A stretch of DNA of 64,000 nt from Ancylothrix sp. D3o (GTDB taxonomy: Bacteria > Cyanobacteriota > Cyanobacteriia > Cyanobacteriales > Oscillatoriaceae): contig NZ_JAMXEX010000016.1 of NCBI RefSeq assembly GCF_025370775.1, positions 56,205 to 120,204 on the forward strand. The letters are read 5' to 3'. Each line of letters starts with the position of its first letter. The first letter of the stretch is position 1. A model generated the notes under the pieces. It was given only the letters and a program-made list of their open reading frames with translations. It did no database searches and had not been told where the DNA came from. The translations under genes were made by a program, and so were the position numbers. This document shows, one piece after another, positions 25,910-34,643 of the stretch.

Positions 25910-26038
25910 ATTGAAGGGATACTACCGGCACCCGATGGCAGATCGCCGCCTGTTCGTTCAGTTTGGTTTATAGACACCGGCGCAGAAAATCCCCGACTTG
26001 TTACCGCCTATCCACTCAAAACAAAAAAACATGATTGA
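25910..26038 (+). pseudogene. 5'-truncated DUF6883-like gene remnant
   Basis: A short frame without a start, open from the TAG at 25907-25909 to TGA 26036-26038, reads GILPAPDGRSPPVRSVWFIDTG then AENPRLVTAYPLKTKKHD. This looks like the C-terminal part of a DUF6883-type protein. Its stop overlaps the DUF4926 ATG within ATGATTGA, the coupling expected of a DUF6883-DUF4926 pair. The N-terminal two thirds are missing: a stop precedes the segment and nothing related is visible further upstream. Confidence 0.6.
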
Positions 26039-26255
26039 AGAACTAGATAGAATTATTTTAACAGAAGACCTGAGCCAATATGGATTAAAAAAAGGAGACA
26101 TTGGCACCGTAGTTTTGCAACACAATAACAGCAACTTCTACGAAGTAGAATTTGTTACCTTAGACGGTGATACCATAGCCATTATTACCTTAGAAAATAC
26201 TCAAATTCGCCCCATTGCCGAGCGAGAAATTGCCACTGTTCGCAGTTTGGTTTAA
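26031..26255 (+). CDS. DUF4926 domain protein
   Basis: I use ATG 26031 (74 residues; an in-frame ATG 11 codons upstream lies inside the remnant gene). MIEELDRIILTEDLSQYGLKKGDIGTVVLQHN then YEVEFVTLDGDTIAIITLENTQIRPI is a small SH3-like beta barrel matching DUF4926. These proteins usually form a two-gene toxin-antitoxin-like pair with a DUF6883 protein, which is here reduced to a fragment. If DUF4926 is the antitoxin or immunity side, it has outlived its partner. Confidence 0.85.
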   Translation: MIEELDRIILTEDLSQYGLKKGDIGTVVLQHNNSNFYEVEFVTLDGDTIAIITLENTQIRPIAEREIATVRSLV

Positions 26256-26257
26256 CT

Positions 26258-26303
26258 GTTTTTAGAAACCGGCTAACTTTCACGAAATCCGGTTTCTAAA
26301 AAC
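26258..26303. terminator. Bidirectional terminator
   Basis: Perfect 15-bp arms GTTTTTAGAAACCGG (26258-26272) and CCGGTTTCTAAAAAC (26289-26303) around a 16-base loop fill the gap between the convergent DUF4926 and kinase genes. T-runs occur on both strands, so it can end transcripts from both sides. Confidence 0.9.
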
Positions 26304-26304
26304 C

Positions 26305-27354
26305 CTAACGAATCTCCAACGAATCCCTAATCTTATCAAACTTAGGCTGAAACTCAGAAAACTCCTCACTTTTCGCCGCATAAATCAAAACATACAACTT
26401 GCCATCAACCTCTCGCCAAACATACTGACGTTTAACCTTAACCTTATCCTCTACACCTTCACTCACCACCCAATTTGCCTCACCCTTTGCCAACGTTGTT
26501 GTTTGAGGAACATTTGGCAAAGTTTCCCCCGTTTCCGCCTGCCTTTGTTTCTTCAAATTTTCGTAAAACTTCGATGCCGACTGATTAGAAATCACACTCA
26601 AAGACACACTTTCTTGAAACTTATCATCCTTCCCATCTTTTGGCGAAACAAACACCACACCATTGCCATAAAACCCACCTGGCGAAACTTGCTTTTCCCA
26701 CTTATCAGGATATTTCAACTTCACGCCTAACGTAGAATCTTCATAAGTTTTGGGTAAATTCAAAAACGCCATTATTCCAAAAATTAAACCAACAACTGCC
26801 CCGGTAGCCGCTAAAAGCTCTAAGATAATTTTCGTATCCTTAATAAATTTTTTGACTTTTGGTACAAAACCTTTCGGCTGAGAATTACCAGGAGGGGGAG
26901 AGGGAATAGTTGGGCTCATAGGTTGCTGTAAAATAGTTTGTAACACCGGCACCACTTCCACCGCAGAAACATAACGCTGCCGGTAATCCTTACGAACCAT
27001 CTTATCAATAACATCCCCCAAATTACCACTCACCGGCCCCAAATTTCGCCACGAAAATTCCCCCGTCACCGCATCCTCTGGAAACCCCCCAAAACTCGGA
27101 TCAGGATTTAACCCCGTCAACGCCTGAATAGCCATCACCCCCACCGCATAAACATCACTACTAAAACGCGGTTTCCCATTCGCCTGCTCATCCGGCATAT
27201 AACCCGCAGTTCCTATCATAATCGTAGACATAACTTGCCCCTGATTACTAACAGTCAAACCGCCAATTTCCTTAACCGCCCCAAAATCAATTAAAACAAT
27301 CTTCCCATCCGACTTGCGGCGAATTAAATTAGCCGGCTTAATATCCCGATGAAT
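26305..27354 (-). pseudogene. Ser/Thr protein kinase lacking its N-lobe, cut by an IS element
   Basis: The frame holds the kinase catalytic loop IHRDIKPANLI, DFG segment LIDFGAVKE, GTAGYMPDEQANGKP and DVYAVGVMAIQALTG. A membrane segment (about 200-222 of the open frame) and an extracytoplasmic PsbP-like domain (YEDSTLGVKLKYPDKWEKQV) follow. The glycine loop and the ATP-binding Lys of the N-lobe are missing. Homology stops immediately before PIHRD, exactly where the 20-bp terminal inverted repeat of an ISKra4-like element begins. The open frame continues to a GTG at 27411 only by reading IS sequence (YNLLYHSLVHLQKRDS). Without the N-lobe it cannot be an active kinase. The missing part is not on the other side of the element. 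Confidence 0.85.
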
Positions 27355-28525
27355 GGGAGAATCCCGTTTTTGCAAGTGTACCAGACTGTGGTACAATAAA
27401 TTATATGCCACTCACATAAATACAACCTTTATTTATGACCCCTGAAGAATCTCAAAAACTCCAAGAACATATCACAGCTATCGCTAAAATTATTTACCAA
27501 AATACTCCCTCAGAAGATTTAGTTTCCATAGAAACTATTGAAAAATCAGTGCGCCAGCAAATCTTAGAAAAAGTCAGTCCCCAAGGGGCTTTTTTTTATC
27601 AAAGAAAAGACAGGAACAATTAAGGGACGAACAAGAAAGTTAAAAAGTTCTGTGGGAGAAATTCCTATTACAGAAAAACAAGCCTCTCGATTACATCTGC
27701 CGACTCGTTGTCGGATTTCTCCATTTTTAGAAAAATGTTGTTTACGGATTAGCGCTAATGAATCTTACCAAAATGCGCTCGTTAGAATTAGAAATTTTAA
27801 TGGGAGTAAAAATTGGTCATACTACACTTCATAGGCAGGTACAAAGAACGGAATTTTTTACTCCTGATGCTCAACAAACGGTCACGCCCATTAAGCGCAG
27901 ATGGTGGGAAAGTTAGAGTCAGAACAGAAAAAGGCCAAAGCTGCGAATGGCTTGAGTATAAAGCAATTAGGCTCCAAAAGGTTTATTATAATGCAGCTTT
28001 TAAAGATAATTTATTCCTGAGCGATTGGGTGAATTCTCAAAAACTGGCTAAGCTTTTAGTTTGTTTGGGAGATGGTCATCCTGGGGTGTGGAAATTAATG
28101 TCAGAAATTTATAGTTCTTCACAAAGGTGGGAAATACTAGATTGGTATCATCTGAGAGAAAATCTTTATAAAATTGGGGGTTCTCTGAAACGCCTCCAAC
28201 AAATTGAATCTTATTTATGGTGTGGCCAAGTTGAGGGGGCGGTTGCTGTGTTAGGCGAGTATCGTCGTCAAAAAGCTCAAAATTTTCTCAAATATTTACA
28301 AGAACATAAAAGCCGAATTATTAATTATAAGAGAGTGCAAGCTTCTGAGCTTTGTTCGATTGGCTCCGGCGCAGTGGAGTCAGCTATTAAACAGCTTGAT
28401 TTAAGACTGAAAGTGGTAGGGGCGCAGTGGAATAAACATAACGTGAATCAAATGTTACAACTTCGTTGTGCTTATCTTAATGGTCAACTAGCCTAAGCGG
28501 TCTTTTACAAAAACGGGATGCTCCC
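27355..28525 (+). mobile_element. ISKra4-family-like insertion sequence, degenerate
   Basis: The ends GGGAGAATCCCGTTTTTGCA (27355-27374) and TACAAAAACGGGATGCTCCC (28506-28525) are inverted repeats matching at 18 of 20 positions. Between them lies one transposase reading region broken by frameshifts. The length of 1171 bases suits a small ISKra4 element with a protein of about 350 residues. I see no clear target duplication: the left flank ends GATGAAT and the right flank begins CAGATGA. The left end cuts the kinase gene. Confidence 0.85.
27435..28496 (+). pseudogene. ISKra4-family transposase with three frameshifts
   Basis: The start MTPEESQKLQEHITAIAKIIYQNTP is read in one frame. The reading moves +1 at the T-run near 27590 (IKEKTGTIKGRTRKLKSSVGEIPITEKQASRLHL), again near 27775 (MRSLELEILMGVKIGHTTLHRQVQR), and back near 27895. 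From there it stays open to 28496: ADGGKVRVRTEKG, CLGDGHPGVW, EILDWYHLRENLYKIGGSLKRL, and CSIGSGAVESAIKQLDLRLKV. ADGGK, GDGH and the SGAVES segment supply the DDE-type acidic residues. The last 200 residues are intact, but the gene cannot be translated as one protein without recoding. Confidence 0.88.
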
Positions 28526-28708
28526 CAGATGATAGATTAATCTCCTTTTTTCAAAAAAGTTCCACCGGCCCACCTTTTCAACTTTCTACTTTTCTTCAAA
28601 TGCCTCCTGCTTTCCGCTGGGATACCGGCCTCACATCTCCTAATTCCCATAAATGCTAAAACCACCCTATTAGCATCTTTGGATCTATGAACGAAAATAG
28701 AACGTTAA

Positions 28709-28879
28709 CAAATTCAAAATCCCCTTTTCTGGTTATCAGCATTGAACGCAATTATAGCGGTAAATCCAATCAAACCAGAACAACGTGGCAAAGTCAAACA
28801 AATGGCAGCAGCATGGCGAGAATGGGGCGAAAATCAGGGGTATCTTGTTTTAAAAATGTACAGATGCCGTAAAATTTAA
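28709..28879 (+). pseudogene. Possible gene fragment in a 395-bp gap
   Basis: The gap 28526-28920 has no intact gene. One plus-strand frame without a good start reads QIQNPLFWLSALNAIIAV then NPIKPEQRGKVKQMAAAWRE and WGENQGYLVLKMYRCRKI before TAA. Its balanced composition and hydrophobic pattern look protein-like. I recognise no family. It may be the tail of a gene broken by the same events that removed the kinase N-lobe. Confidence 0.25.
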
Positions 28880-28920
28880 ATTAACTGGCCCTTTTTATTG
28901 TAGATTTTATATTCATAAGC

Positions 28921-29481
28921 CTACTCAAACAAACCCCCCACCGGCACGCTAAATTCCGGCAATAAAGGACTGGTTAAATCATCTTCTTTAAACAACGTCA
29001 TCGCTAATTTCAAAATACCGTTTTCCCGCCGATAAACTTCTACTTTTTGCTGTTGCCTGTCAAAAATCCAGTATTCCCGCACACCTTGAACTGAGTATAA
29101 TTTTAACTTTGATTGCCGGTCGCGTTTTTCCTGTTCTTCACCCGGAGATAACACCTCTACCACTAATTCTGGTGCTCCCCGTAAATGGCCGGCTTCATCT
29201 AATACTTCGGCTAACCGTTCATTGCTGATCCAAACCACATCAGGGATGACATTATCAGCATCCGTGAAAATAATTCCAGGGACTTGCACAGCCTTGCCCA
29301 ACTTTGTGCGCCGTGACCAATTTGTTAACTCTACACAAACATTGTTAGCAACTGATTGATGTTTCCAGTGGGGGGCTCTTGTCACGATTAATTCTCCTTC
29401 AATTATCTCATAACGGTTGCCGTTATCTGGCAAGAATTCTAAATCCTCGGTTGTCCAGCGGACTTTTTCTGTAGTTGACAT
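28921..29481 (-). CDS. Uma2 family (DUF820) putative endonuclease
   Basis: The 186-residue protein is a second Uma2 member, only distantly similar to the one at 3045-3617. It has WTTEDLEFLPDNGNRYEIIEGELIVTRAPHWKHQ, NVIPDVVWIS (Asp), APELVVEVLSPGEE (Glu/ExK strand), and KLKLYSVQGVREYWIFDRQQQKVEVYR. The PD-(D/E)xK fold suggests nuclease activity, but the cellular role is unknown. It is a single gene. Confidence 0.87.
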   Translation of the reverse strand: MSTTEKVRWTTEDLEFLPDNGNRYEIIEGELIVTRAPHWKHQSVANNVCVELTNWSRRTKLGKAVQVPGIIFTDADNVIPDVVWISNERLAEVLDEAGHLRGAPELVVEVLSPGEEQEKRDRQSKLKLYSVQGVREYWIFDRQQQKVEVYRRENGILKLAMTLFKEDDLTSPLLPEFSVPVGGLFE

Positions 29482-29614
29482 AAGTTTGACTCGTCTATGT
29501 GTTGGGATTATACATGAAATTGTTGTGTTTAAATTATAGCATTTTTTATAGACACCGGCCCGCTCTCGCGCACTCTTTGCTATAATCAGACAAAACCAAA
29601 AAAGAGATTCTTTT

Positions 29615-30535
29615 ATGCCTTATTTAACCGATGCGGATGACATGAGAAACGTGATTGCCAAAGTTTCCCAATTTCAAATTCTCTGGATAGATACAGAAGT
29701 TGCGGACTATAAAAGCAAAAAGCCGAGACTTTCTTTGATTCAAGTTTTAGCAGACCCCAGAGACCTCACCGGCCAACAAACCTATGTGTTTGATGTTTTA
29801 GATAAACCCCAGATAACTGAGCTTTTTATTGACGAAATCATGGCAGATGAAGAAATAGAAAAAGTCTTTCATAATGCCAGCTATGACTTGAGGTTTTTAG
29901 GAAAAACAACGGCAAAAAATGTAACCTGTACCCTAGAAATGGCAAAAAAACTGCCCTACTATCTTCTCCCCGTCCCTAATTTATCTCTCAAAACTTTAGC
30001 TAGTCAAATTTGTAAATTTTCCGAGGTCGATAAGGAAGAACAAGGTAGCAACTGGGGAAAAAGACCTCTGACTGAAAAACAGCTAGAATATGCTCACAAA
30101 GATCCAGTTTATTTAGCTCATGTTTACCGCGTTTTATTGCATTTGCTTAATAAAAATAACCCCGATCCTGCTACGGAAAATTTAAACATCTTGGCGAAAC
30201 GCTATCAGGAAATTGAGCATTATTGGAAACTTTTAGACTCAGAAATGACGGCGTTACAAGAACGAATTAAAAAAGCAATGCAGGCCCAAAGCTTATCAGA
30301 AACTACTGAGTTTAAACTGTCTGTATCTGAGCGAAAAACCCTGAAAACCGGCTTTGCAAAATTGGCTGAACTTGCACAAAGTCGCGGCTTAGAATTAGAT
30401 TTTTCAATTACCTTGACAAAAGTGCTACAAGAAGTATTAGGAGATGCAATGGATGAGTTAGCGGTGGATGTGGAAAAAACAACAGTGTGCCGGTTAACTA
30501 CCAAGTTTTCAGACAATGAAGAAAGCAATGAATAG
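29615..30535 (+). CDS. rnd: Ribonuclease D / 3'-5' exonuclease (DEDDy)
   Basis: The 306-residue protein shows the DEDD exonuclease motifs in order: Exo I LWIDTEVADY, Exo II FHNASYDLRFL, and Exo III KQLEYAHKDPVYLAHVY with the Tyr-x3-Asp of DEDDy enzymes. RNase D trims tRNA 3' ends. The HRDC domains of E. coli RNase D are not evident; residues 190-306 form a helical C-terminal region of unknown type. The ATG lies about 10 bases after AAAAGAGA. It is not obviously part of an operon. Confidence 0.85.
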   Translation: MPYLTDADDMRNVIAKVSQFQILWIDTEVADYKSKKPRLSLIQVLADPRDLTGQQTYVFDVLDKPQITELFIDEIMADEEIEKVFHNASYDLRFLGKTTAKNVTCTLEMAKKLPYYLLPVPNLSLKTLASQICKFSEVDKEEQGSNWGKRPLTEKQLEYAHKDPVYLAHVYRVLLHLLNKNNPDPATENLNILAKRYQEIEHYWKLLDSEMTALQERIKKAMQAQSLSETTEFKLSVSERKTLKTGFAKLAELAQSRGLELDFSITLTKVLQEVLGDAMDELAVDVEKTTVCRLTTKFSDNEESNE

Positions 30536-30648
30536 GTGAGGTTTAACAAAAGTTAATAAAAAAATGGCTTTGATTTTTTGCTTCTTAAGCTAAACTTGAG
30601 ACAGCCGGAAACTGGCCGATGATAAAAGTGAAGAAATGGAGAATTTGT

Positions 30649-31278
30649 ATGGTTTCAACTTCTAGTTTAGACCGCTTACAAAGTTTGCGAGCAGGCGATG
30701 CTTTCAGTTATTACAAACTAAACTATTCTGTCAAAGATTATAGCAGCTATACTGATGCAAAAGGTTATCAAACGGAAGAATGGTTACTGAATACTCACAG
30801 CGACTTAGAATATTACTTACTGCGAGAAGTTGACCCAGATAACTCCAGCCATTTGGTTAACTGGTATTTATCTGAAGAAGTCGCAGAACCTAGTTTATTT
30901 AATGCAGAAAACCAAGATAATATCCTTACTTATGTGTGGAAAAATATGCAAGAACATAATACTCCTTATCCTGAACTAAAGCTTTATGGAGATAGCTACT
31001 ATTTTGAATCAAAAACTGAAGGTAGCTATGAGGGAGACTATGATAAAACTACCCGCATCACTTGGGATTATTGGGATAGAAGCCATCAACGCAATTTAGC
31101 AATTGAAGCATGGCCGGATGGGGATTTGCACGTTTATTTAACCAAACTCATTAAGCCAGAACAAATCACGATTATTGAGAAACAATTGGTCAAAAAAACT
31201 TCTAATCCCTTTCCAATTTTTCAAGTGATTTTTTCCGTAGGCTTGATCATTTGGGGTTTACTTTTAGTGATGGGTTAA
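30649..31278 (+). CDS. DUF4178 domain protein, first gene of a four-gene cluster
   Basis: I choose ATG 30649 (209 residues), with GGAG upstream, over the frame opening at 30619. The soluble part (LRAGDAFSYYKLNYSVKDYSSYTDAKGYQTEEWLL, DNSSHLVNWYLSEEV, RITWDYWDRSHQRNLAIEAWPDGDLHVYL) is the beta-rich DUF4178 domain. One C-terminal membrane segment (FQVIFSVGLIIWGLLLVMG) anchors it. DUF4178 genes recur beside spermidine-synthase-like and DUF350 genes, as here. The next gene starts 10 bases after the stop. The function is unknown; a membrane-linked binding domain for the cluster's product is a guess. Confidence 0.82.
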   Translation: MVSTSSLDRLQSLRAGDAFSYYKLNYSVKDYSSYTDAKGYQTEEWLLNTHSDLEYYLLREVDPDNSSHLVNWYLSEEVAEPSLFNAENQDNILTYVWKNMQEHNTPYPELKLYGDSYYFESKTEGSYEGDYDKTTRITWDYWDRSHQRNLAIEAWPDGDLHVYLTKLIKPEQITIIEKQLVKKTSNPFPIFQVIFSVGLIIWGLLLVMG

Positions 31279-31288
31279 TTATCAAAAA

Positions 31289-32755
31289 ATGCCGACATCT
31301 TTATTTGTAGAACATCACAACACCGGCCTTGCTTTTTATATCAACGGCGATTTACAGTTTGATACCGCTGATGAGGCGCTTTATCACGAGTTCCTAGTTA
31401 TGCCAACAATAGCACTTACAGCGCAGCGTTTTGGTGGCGTTAACTTGCGGGTTTTGATCTGCGGCGGTGGGGATGGGTTGGTGGCACGCGATGTGCTACG
31501 CTTCCCGCAGGTATGCCACATAGATTTAGTGGATTACAACCCAGAGGTTTTAGAACTGGCAAAAACAATTTTTAAACCTTATAATTTTGGCAGTTTAGAA
31601 AATAGTCGAGTGCGGGTTTATGCGGAGGAAGCGTTTGCATTTGTGTCTTCCATTGCAGACAATTCTTATCATGCGATTATTTGCGATTTTACTTACCCAA
31701 CTTGCGCGGAAGATACAGCTATTTACTCTCAAGAGTGGTTTCAAGAATTAAATCGAATTTTGATTCCCGGTGGGGTAATTTCTACGAATGGCGTTTCTCC
31801 AGAAAATCGTACCTCAGGTTTTTGGTGTCTGTATCAAACCTTGCTCTCTACCGGCTTGATGGCAAAACCTTTACAAGTTTCTATTCCTTCTTTTCAACGT
31901 CATGGTTATGGGAATTGGGGCTTTTTTATCGCTTCTGCAATTCCCATTAATCGCAGCGATTTAGAAGCTTTGATTTTCCCCGATAACCTGCAAACTCTCA
32001 ACCCTGAAAGTTTGCTTAATGCTTTCATATTTTCCGAAAAAATTGCTAAAAATCGTCACCATCTGGCCATTAATACATTGACTTGCAAACAACTTTATTA
32101 TTACTTGCTAAATCCTAATTTTAATTTAGCAAAAGATGAGGATAAAAGCAATAAGATAGATTTTTTGGAAATTCAAGAAGTTGCCACCGGCATAATAGCA
32201 ACTCAGGATAACTTAGCCCTGGAATCAATGGCAAAAGTATGGTTAGAAAAAATATATGCAGCCGAACAAATCACGGAGGAAGATATAGCAAAAATGGTGC
32301 CGGTGCAACACCGCTACCACAGCCCTAAAATGACGCGAGAATGGCTTTCTTATTTGCAACAACTTTTAGGAGAAGTTGATGTCGCGCAACTACTTAATAA
32401 AATGCTAGAAAGGGCGCAGGAACTTCCGCCGAAGCTACTAGAAGAATTGAAAGAACTAGCGGCAAAAATTAAGGCGGGTGAAAACCTCCCTAAACTGCCT
32501 CCCAAAACAGCAGAATTTATTACTATTTTGTCTGTTACCCTCTTAATTGCCAACGTATTAACCCCTGATGCTGTATTTGCAAAAGGCTATTATTCTGGAA
32601 GTAGCACCGGCACTCGTGTCTATTCCGATTCTTATTACGATAGTAGCAGCGATTGGAAACAAATCATCGGATTTATTATGATTTTTGGAGGTGGTAGTTG
32701 GTTGTGGTCTGCATTAGAAGAATGGATAAAAAATGGCTCTGAAAACCGAAACTAA
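31289..32755 (+). CDS. Spermidine-synthase-like aminopropyltransferase with membrane C-tail
   Basis: The 488-residue protein has the PAPT fold: AFYINGDLQFDTADEALYHEFLVMP, the nucleotide motif VLICGGGDGLVARDVLRF (GGGDG about 59-63), HIDLVDYNPEVLELAK, and a D-FTYPT...YSQEWFQELNRIL stretch for the polyamine side. An extra C-terminal region of about 200 residues is not found in classical SpeE. It includes a helix-rich segment, one membrane span (TAEFITILSVTLLIANVL) and a Ser/Tyr-rich tail. It is probably not the housekeeping SpeE but the enzyme of a membrane-associated polyamine-modifying cluster. It overlaps the FemAB gene by 23 bases. Confidence 0.82.
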   Translation: MPTSLFVEHHNTGLAFYINGDLQFDTADEALYHEFLVMPTIALTAQRFGGVNLRVLICGGGDGLVARDVLRFPQVCHIDLVDYNPEVLELAKTIFKPYNFGSLENSRVRVYAEEAFAFVSSIADNSYHAIICDFTYPTCAEDTAIYSQEWFQELNRILIPGGVISTNGVSPENRTSGFWCLYQTLLSTGLMAKPLQVSIPSFQRHGYGNWGFFIASAIPINRSDLEALIFPDNLQTLNPESLLNAFIFSEKIAKNRHHLAINTLTCKQLYYYLLNPNFNLAKDEDKSNKIDFLEIQEVATGIIATQDNLALESMAKVWLEKIYAAEQITEEDIAKMVPVQHRYHSPKMTREWLSYLQQLLGEVDVAQLLNKMLERAQELPPKLLEELKELAAKIKAGENLPKLPPKTAEFITILSVTLLIANVLTPDAVFAKGYYSGSSTGTRVYSDSYYDSSSDWKQIIGFIMIFGGGSWLWSALEEWIKNGSENRN

Positions 32756-33758
32756 TTTAATGCAAATACCCTTAAAATTGCAAACTCTAGTTTCAGCAGA
32801 TAGTCAGTTTTGGGATAGGCTTTCTCAAGACTGTTTTATGCAATCTTGGGCGTGGGCAGATTTTAAAGAATTAGAAGGATATAAAACGTTTCGTTGTGGT
32901 TTATTTAGCGGCGAAACATTGGTTGGGGGTTGCATTTTTTACTACTACCCCCACCCAGGAAAATCCAACTTATTACTTTCTCCGGGTGGCCCCATTTTAC
33001 CACCAAACTGCCCGGCAGAAGCCATGCAATTGCTATTACAAAAAGCCGCAGCTTTGGCAAAAGAAGTAGGGGCTATAGCATGGCGAATAGAACCACTTTG
33101 GCAAGAAAAACCGGCTTTCTTAAAAAGCTTTGTGCGCGCACCGGCAGACTTATTACCCTCGGAAACTCTCTTAATTAACCTACAACCAACTGAAGGCGAA
33201 ATTTTAGCGCAAATGAAGCACAAAGGACGCTATAATTTACAGTTAAGTCAAAAAAAAGGAGTAAAAATAGAATTCACAACCAACCCTCAAAGCATCCCAG
33301 TTTTTTATGATTTGTTTTGGGAAACAGTACGCCGGCAACATTTTTTTGGCGAACCCTACGGCTTTTTTATCAATCTTTGTCAGACGCTTTTTTCTGCAAA
33401 TATGGCAGAAATTGGCATCGCCACTTGGCAAGGAAAAATATTAGCCAGTGTGATTATTATCTACAGGGGAAATCGCGCCACATACCTTTACGGCGGACGC
33501 AGTTTTCAACATCCCGAAATCCGAGCATCCTATAGCTTACATTGGGAAGCTATGCGGCGTGCAAAAGCAAAAAATTGTCAAGTTTATGACTTTTATGGCT
33601 ATACTCGTGATGCAAACCACGCATATTCCAAATTTTCGCAATTTAAACGGCAATTTGGCGGTGTGCCGGTGACAACCATCGGCGCTCACGATTACTTTTT
33701 TTATGACAATCTTGCTGATACTATCATTACATTATTACACCATTTAGGAGAGAAATAA
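32733..33758 (+). CDS. FemABX-like peptidyltransferase (GNAT fold)
   Basis: The 341-residue protein resembles FemAB/FemX transferases that add aminoacyl groups to peptidoglycan precursors or other envelope acceptors: FMQSWAWADFKELEGYKTFR, GCIFYYYPHPGKSNLLLSPGGPIL, LLINLQPTEGEILAQMKHKGRYNLQLSQKKGVKI, and ATYLYGGRSFQHPEIRASYSLHWEAMRRAKAKNCQVYDFYGYT. Two GNAT lobes are implied. The frame overlaps the preceding gene by 23 bases; an alternative ATG at 32760 avoids this. In this cluster it may transfer an amino acid or polyamine to a cell-envelope target. Confidence 0.85.
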   Translation: MALKTETNLMQIPLKLQTLVSADSQFWDRLSQDCFMQSWAWADFKELEGYKTFRCGLFSGETLVGGCIFYYYPHPGKSNLLLSPGGPILPPNCPAEAMQLLLQKAAALAKEVGAIAWRIEPLWQEKPAFLKSFVRAPADLLPSETLLINLQPTEGEILAQMKHKGRYNLQLSQKKGVKIEFTTNPQSIPVFYDLFWETVRRQHFFGEPYGFFINLCQTLFSANMAEIGIATWQGKILASVIIIYRGNRATYLYGGRSFQHPEIRASYSLHWEAMRRAKAKNCQVYDFYGYTRDANHAYSKFSQFKRQFGGVPVTTIGAHDYFFYDNLADTIITLLHHLGEK

Positions 33759-33760
33759 TC

Positions 33761-34606
33761 ATGCTTCAATGGGTTTTTATTAGTTTAGAAATTATTATCG
33801 GATTTGCAGTGTTTTGGGTGGGGCAATTTGCCTACCAAAAAATCTACCGCCGGCACATGAATCTCAACCAGGAACTCTTTATTAAAGATAACCCTGCCGT
33901 TGCTATTTCCCTCGTTGGTTATTACTTCGGAATTGTCTTAGCTTTAGGCGGAGTTTTAGACAAAACCCTAACTACTTGGCAAGGGGAATTACAAGTTTTA
34001 ACCAGTTATGGTGCAACCGTAATTTTATTCATGCTTGCCGGCGCCTGGGTAGGAGATAAATTAATCCTCCGTTGCTTTAATTGTGACAGAGAAATCCTCC
34101 AAGAAAGAAACACCGGCGCAGCAGCAGTAGAAGCCGGCAATCATATCGCCAATGGCTTAATTTTAAACGCTGCACTAGGTGGAGAAACCGGCACCTGGTT
34201 AGTCGGTTTAGTATGCTGGATTATTGGTTTAGGAGTGCTACTTTTAGTTAGTTTAGCTTATCCAAAAATCACCAAATACAACGTATTTCGAGAAATTGAA
34301 AAACGCAATAATCCCGCCGCTGGTGTTGCTTTAGCCGGCTTATTAATCGCCACAGGCAATATTGTCCGCGTTGCATTTTCCCCCGAATTTGTAGACTGGA
34401 AAACTAGCCTCAGCCAATACGTTTTTACTCTCCTTTTTTGTCTCGTTTCTCTCATCGCTATTCGTTGGTTAGCCGATTTAATCTTAGTTCCTGGTGTCAA
34501 AATATCCGACGAAATTGTAAATCAGCAAATCCCCAATTTAGGAGCCGGTTTAATCGAAGCTTTTGCCTATATCGGAGCCTCATTTTTAATCGCATGGGCA
34601 ATTTAA
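33761..34606 (+). CDS. DUF350 membrane protein (two repeats)
   Basis: The 281-residue integral membrane protein has seven to eight hydrophobic helices and two internal repeats of the DUF350 domain. The first begins at NPAVAISLVGYYFGIVLALGG (about 44) and the second at NNPAAGVALAGLLIATGNIV (about 186). DUF350 (YjfL-like) proteins occur in clusters with DUF4178, polyamine enzymes and ATP-grasp ligases. The start lies 2 bases after the FemAB stop with AGGAGAGA as ribosome-binding site, so the genes are surely one operon. Transport of the cluster's substrate or product is a reasonable guess. Confidence 0.88.
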   Translation: MLQWVFISLEIIIGFAVFWVGQFAYQKIYRRHMNLNQELFIKDNPAVAISLVGYYFGIVLALGGVLDKTLTTWQGELQVLTSYGATVILFMLAGAWVGDKLILRCFNCDREILQERNTGAAAVEAGNHIANGLILNAALGGETGTWLVGLVCWIIGLGVLLLVSLAYPKITKYNVFREIEKRNNPAAGVALAGLLIATGNIVRVAFSPEFVDWKTSLSQYVFTLLFCLVSLIAIRWLADLILVPGVKISDEIVNQQIPNLGAGLIEAFAYIGASFLIAWAI

Positions 34607-34643
34607 TCGCCTAGAATTCAAAGGGGCTGATGGCATCAATAAA

